A stretch of 64,000 nt of DNA from Halalkalibacter oceani. Its GTDB lineage: Bacteria > Bacillota > Bacilli > Bacillales > Bacillaceae_D. Shown here in pieces: positions 61,121-64,000 of the stretch. The notes below the pieces were generated by a model, which was given only the letters and a program-made list of their open reading frames with translations, had not been told where the DNA came from and made no database searches. The DNA is taken from NCBI RefSeq assembly GCF_040544555.1, contig NZ_JBEPKD010000001.1, positions 626,622-690,621 of the forward strand, written 5' to 3'. The translations under genes were made by a program, and so were the position numbers. Within the stretch, counting starts at the first letter, position 1, and the number at the start of each line of letters is the position of its first letter.

Positions 61121-62773
61121 TTATTTTAGAAATGAGATAAAGTTGGAATACGCTGTTTTTAGCTCTTGGTAATAATGAACCAATTTATCCAACGTCGTAA
61201 CAGGCGCTTCCACTTCTTCCTCTGCTTGCTCAGAAGCTTCGTCATCTGCCGGCGCTTCCTCGTTACCTTCCTCTACCGGTGTTTCTGAAGCTTCCTCGTT
61301 ACCTTCTTCTACCGGCGTTTCTGGCGTTTCCTCAGTTCCTTCCTCTACCGGCGCTTCTGGCGTTTCCTCGTTACCTTCCTCTACCGGCGCTTCTGGGGTT
61401 TCTTCACTACCTTCTTCTACCGGCGCTTCTGGGGTTTCTTCGCTACCTTCTTCTACCGGCGCTTCTGGCGTTTCTTCGTTACCTTCCTCTACCGGCGCTT
61501 CTGGCGTTTCTTCGTTACCTTCCTCTACCGGCGCTTCTGGCGTTTCTTCGTTACCTTCCTCTACCGGCGTTTCTGGGGTTTCCTCAGTTCCTTCTTCTGT
61601 TGGAACTTCAACAGGATCCTCCGTTACTTCTTCTACTGGAACTTCAGGGGCTTCCCCGGTTCCATCTTCTGTTGAACCGTTCTCAGCAAAGAGGTTCTGG
61701 ATATAAAGCCCTTGGAATTGGATCAGGTCTGCATACCCATTTATGATGGAGCTATAAGTATCATAAATAAGCGTATCAAACTGATCTACTTCCTCTTCTG
61801 TCTGCGCATCTTCATCAACCGGTGCTTCTACTTCCTCTTCCGTTTGCGCATCTTCATCAACCGGTGCTTCTACTTCCTCTTCTGTCTGCCCATCTTCATC
61901 AACCGGCGCTTCTACTTCTTCTTCTGTCTGCCCATCTTCATCGATTGGCGCTTCTATTTCCTCTTCTGTCTGCCCATCTTCATCGATTGGCGCTTCTACT
62001 TCTTCTTCCGTTTGCGCATCTTCATCAACTGGCGCTTCTACTTCTTCTTCTGTCTGCGCATCTTCATCAACCGGTACTTCTACTTCCTCTTCTGTCTGCC
62101 CATCTTCATCAACCGGTGCTTCTACTTCCTCTTCCGTTTGCGTATCTTCGTCAATTGGTGCTTCTGCTTCGTCCTCTGTTTGCCCATCTTCATCAACTGG
62201 CGCTTCTGCTTCGTCCTCTGTTTGCGCATCTTCATCAACCGGCGCTTCTACTTCCTCTTCTGTCTGCCCATCTTCATCAACCGGCGCTTCTACTTCCTCT
62301 TCTGTCTGCTCATCTTCGTCAATTGGTGCTTCTGCTTCGTCCTCTGTTTGCCCATCTTCATCAACCGGCGCTTCTACTTCCTCTTCTGTCTGCTCATCTT
62401 CGTCAATTGGTGCTTCTGCTTCGTCCTCTGTCTGCCCATCTTCGTCAATTGGCGCTTCTGACTCGTCATCTGTTTGACCGTCTTCGTCATCAGCTTGTCC
62501 TTCTTCATTTTTTGGGAATTTATCAATAAGGTGCTTTTTCTCTTTCGCCATTTCTCGAATCAGCTTACCTTTTTCATTTGAACCGTCTATTTCAACTGCT
62601 GCTTCCGAGACGAATTGTCCATGATTTTTCGCTTTTGCTTCAAGCTCGTCCGCTGATACCGGGGCACCGGCCGCAGCAAATGTTCCGGCTAGCATCGCTG
62701 TTGTCACAAGTAGTGGGAATACCTTTTTCGGTCTCTGATTATTTGACACCTTTTGGTTTGATTTTTTCACCAT
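61121..62773 (-). CDS. Secreted, highly acidic protein built of two repeat arrays
   Basis: A 550-residue protein. Signal peptide: basic start, then FPLLVTTAMLAGTFAAAGAP, probable cleavage near VSA-DE (residue 42). A short basic region (43-90) precedes 16 copies of a 14-residue unit EAPVDEDGQTEEEV (106-329), then a hydrophobic/aromatic spacer (LIYDTYSSIINGYADLIQF, LYIQNLF), ten copies of a 12-residue unit EAPVEEGNEETP (389-508), and a C-terminal amphipathic end VHYYQELKTAYSNFISFLK. No LPXTG, choline-binding or SLH motif. ATG follows GAGGAGGAATAGAA. Function unknown; a polyanionic surface or matrix protein, perhaps cation binding. Confidence 0.85.
   Translation of the reverse strand: MVKKSNQKVSNNQRPKKVFPLLVTTAMLAGTFAAAGAPVSADELEAKAKNHGQFVSEAAVEIDGSNEKGKLIREMAKEKKHLIDKFPKNEEGQADDEDGQTDDESEAPIDEDGQTEDEAEAPIDEDEQTEEEVEAPVDEDGQTEDEAEAPIDEDEQTEEEVEAPVDEDGQTEEEVEAPVDEDAQTEDEAEAPVDEDGQTEDEAEAPIDEDTQTEEEVEAPVDEDGQTEEEVEVPVDEDAQTEEEVEAPVDEDAQTEEEVEAPIDEDGQTEEEIEAPIDEDGQTEEEVEAPVDEDGQTEEEVEAPVDEDAQTEEEVEAPVDEDAQTEEEVDQFDTLIYDTYSSIINGYADLIQFQGLYIQNLFAENGSTEDGTGEAPEVPVEEVTEDPVEVPTEEGTEETPETPVEEGNEETPEAPVEEGNEETPEAPVEEGNEETPEAPVEEGSEETPEAPVEEGSEETPEAPVEEGNEETPEAPVEEGTEETPETPVEEGNEEASETPVEEGNEEAPADDEASEQAEEEVEAPVTTLDKLVHYYQELKTAYSNFISFLK
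61250..61609 (-). repeat. Ten tandem 36-bp coding repeats
   Basis: Unit codes EAPVEEGNEETP with variants at the Asn (N/S/T) and the first Ala (A/T). Ten copies, in frame, no interruption. Confidence 0.95.
61787..62458 (-). repeat. Sixteen tandem 42-bp coding repeats
   Basis: Unit codes EAP(V/I)DED(G/A/E/T)QTE(E/D)E(V/A). Sixteen uninterrupted in-frame copies, preceded by one degenerate copy (DEDGQTDDES). Confidence 0.95.
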
Positions 62774-62992
62774 TTCTATTCCTCCTCAGATCAATTCAAT
62801 TTATTGTTTTCGGCAAAGCAGCTCTGTCAGGGTACACCTCCTTTTTTCTGATGACAGTTTTTCTAACTGCCTGGTTCATACACTACTCGACAAAAATGAC
62901 CAATTTATGATCATTCCAAGAAAGGTTTTTGATCTTTTTTAGAATAAATTGATGCAATATTACGAAATTTCCGCCCTTCATAAAGGAGCTGA

Positions 62993-63001
62993 TGCTATAA
63001 T
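62993..63001 (+). promoter_or_regulatory. Extended -10 promoter before the SIMPL gene
   Basis: TGCTATAAT (62993-63001) is a perfect extended -10; no good -35 at 17 bp. It would give a leader of about 115 bases. The 62774-62992 interval is the divergent space; no clear promoter for the repeat protein was found. Confidence 0.5.
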
Positions 63002-63122
63002 AAGCAGGAATCCTGTCCGAGGAAGAGACCGACCGGAAAAAATAAATGAGCAACACGTAACTTTCTTTTCACTTCGGACGTTTTATGATAAACATCATTT
63101 CTTCATAAAGGAGGCAAATGCA

Positions 63123-63881
63123 ATGATACAAAAGAAAAAAGGCTTACAAATTGGCGGCTTCATCGTTGGCGCCGCAGCACTCGCTCTCGTTGTTTTCAGC
63201 TTTTCCTCTGACCAGGCAACAACTGCGGAAGAATTAAGCAATGGACAAACAGGAACGATCGTTGTCAATAGCGTCGGCGAAGTGAAGGTGGAGCCGGATA
63301 TGGCCTATGTGCATCTTGGTGCGCAGGCGCTTGCTGATTCTGCCGAAGAAGCGCAAAAGCAAGTCGGCGAGCGTATGACGGCGGTTCGTAACGTGTTAAG
63401 CGAACATGGAATTCAGGAAGAGGATATTCAAACGGCCCGTTTTAATGTCTATCCGGAGCATCAATATTCACCAAACGGTGAAACGACAAATGAACGCTAC
63501 CGTGCTCAGCATATTTTACGAATCGAATATCGTGAAATAGCAACGTTAGGCGAGCTGATTGATGCAGCCGCAGCTGCTGGAGCGAACCAAATTGAGCATA
63601 CCCAATTTGCGCTGGAAAATCCGGAAGCAGCAGAGCATGAAGCGATGAAGCAAGCGATTGAGAAAACAAGAGCAAAAGCAGATGTAATGGCGGAAAGCGT
63701 CGGCAAAGCCCGGGGCGAGGTTCTGCAAATCTCCGACCGCGCCGCTCAAGTGCATTTCCCAACGCAGGACTTTTCAGGAGGACGTGAAGAGTCTGCCGAT
63801 TCAAGCAGTGCTTCTACTATCATTGAAGCCGGAGAAGTGCAAATCACCCAAAGCGTGGACGTCGTCTACCGTTTGCAATAA
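63123..63881 (+). CDS. SIMPL-domain protein (DUF541)
   Basis: A 252-residue protein. One N-terminal membrane/signal segment (LQIGGFIVGAAALALVVFSF), then a SIMPL domain: GTIVVNSVGEVKVEPDMAYV, GIQEEDIQTARFNVYPEHQY, and a late KADVMAESVGKARGEVLQIS. Outer-face protein linked to oxidative-stress tolerance in other bacteria. ATG at 63123 follows AAAGGAGGCAAATGCA; the frame is open further upstream without an RBS. The intron end begins 25 bp past its stop. Confidence 0.87.
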   Translation: MIQKKKGLQIGGFIVGAAALALVVFSFSSDQATTAEELSNGQTGTIVVNSVGEVKVEPDMAYVHLGAQALADSAEEAQKQVGERMTAVRNVLSEHGIQEEDIQTARFNVYPEHQYSPNGETTNERYRAQHILRIEYREIATLGELIDAAAAAGANQIEHTQFALENPEAAEHEAMKQAIEKTRAKADVMAESVGKARGEVLQISDRAAQVHFPTQDFSGGREESADSSSASTIIEAGEVQITQSVDVVYRLQ

Positions 63882-63906
63882 GAGCGGAGATATCGAATGA
63901 GAATGA

Positions 63907-64000
63907 ATCGGATAGGAGGTTACTCATTAGTTGAGTAGCCGACCTTCCACACCACCGTACGTACCGTTCGGTATACGGCGGTTCCTAAGTTTACACCTTA
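63907..64000 (-). mobile_element. 3' end of a group II intron (continues off right edge)
   Basis: Read on the minus strand: GGAACCGCCGTATACCGAAC followed by GGTACGTACGGTGGTGTG folds as domain V (CCGCCGTA/TACGGTGG, a 2-nt bulge, ACC/GGT closing a short loop). GGCTACTC...GAGTAACC is the domain VI stem with an A-containing bulge region, and the intron would end near CCTATCCGAT at 63907. This wording is that of bacterial maturase-carrying introns. The maturase gene lies outside the window. The intron class is not assigned. Confidence 0.75.

Noticed and set aside
61250..62458. The 36- and 42-bp repeats as a CRISPR array
   Set aside because: Repeats are contiguous with no spacers and code in frame for a secreted protein; no cas genes nearby.
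61279..62529. Long plus-strand frames rich in Leu, Phe and Arg opposite the acidic repeat gene
   Set aside because: They are mirror images of the repeat arrays, whose period is a multiple of three, so all frames stay open. No RBS or family match.

Overview
The window comes from the chromosome of a low-to-moderate GC, endospore-forming member of the Bacillaceae. The evidence is the strong AAGGAGG-type ribosome binding sites, a CotI/CotS-type spore coat locus with a candidate GerE-box pair, a SigW-type promoter in front of a flotillin gene, CcpA (cre) boxes, a TPP riboswitch with a Firmicute-style terminator, and lipoprotein signals. I cannot name the species. Most genes lie on the minus strand.

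Layout. 1-4.8 kb: a minus-strand catabolic operon (HMG-CoA lyase, class III CoA-transferase, iron alcohol dehydrogenase, aldehyde dehydrogenase cut by the edge) behind a LacI-type repressor; matching palindromes sit in both promoters. 4.9-7.8 kb: a SMI1/KNR4 protein coupled to a YycC-like peptide, then two paralogous DUF1538 membrane proteins with a tandem PII-like protein. 8.0-14.1 kb: a spore-coat polysaccharide cluster (CotI-like kinase fold, glycosyltransferase, epimerase, UDP-glucose dehydrogenase, UTP-glucose-1-P uridylyltransferase). 14.1-17.2 kb: methyltransferase, aldo/keto reductase, lipoprotein sugar dehydrogenase. 17.3-19.9 kb: thiamin-pyrimidine salvage (deformylase and ThiY) under a TPP riboswitch. 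20-24.6 kb: aromatic-acid exporter, enolase-superfamily enzyme, SDR and luciferase-like monooxygenase, two of them with promoter plus cre.

24.7-28.2 kb is a decaying sulfur-assimilation locus: an intact SsuE-type reductase and YezD, beside a truncated reductase copy and an sbp-cysA remnant with two deletions. 28.3-34.7 kb holds flotillin under a SigW-like promoter, a small protein with six 27-bp repeats, a metallophosphoesterase, a formamidase/acetamidase and a zinc alcohol dehydrogenase. 34.8-42.5 kb is a sugar uptake and oxidation operon (ribose-type ABC transporter, Gfo/Idh/MocA oxidoreductase, polyol dehydrogenase, SMP-30 lactonase) divergent from an AraC regulator, with a perfect cre inside its first gene.

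42.6-46.8 kb carries an editing deacylase, a Bcr/CflA exporter, a MinD paralogue and a BTAD response regulator. 46.9-56.2 kb is a complete hydantoin-utilisation operon (HyuA, HyuB, carbamoylase, NCS1 permease, racemase) next to an NtrC-type activator whose GAFTGA loop and Walker B are degenerate. 56.3-64 kb has a nitroreductase, a DHA2 exporter, an unexplained multi-stem intergenic element, a membrane phosphodiesterase, an orphan OmpR-type regulator, a secreted highly acidic protein made of two repeat arrays, a SIMPL protein, and at the right edge the 3' end of a group II intron.

No rRNA, tRNA or CRISPR array was seen. All functions are read from sequence and remembered family motifs; no search was run.
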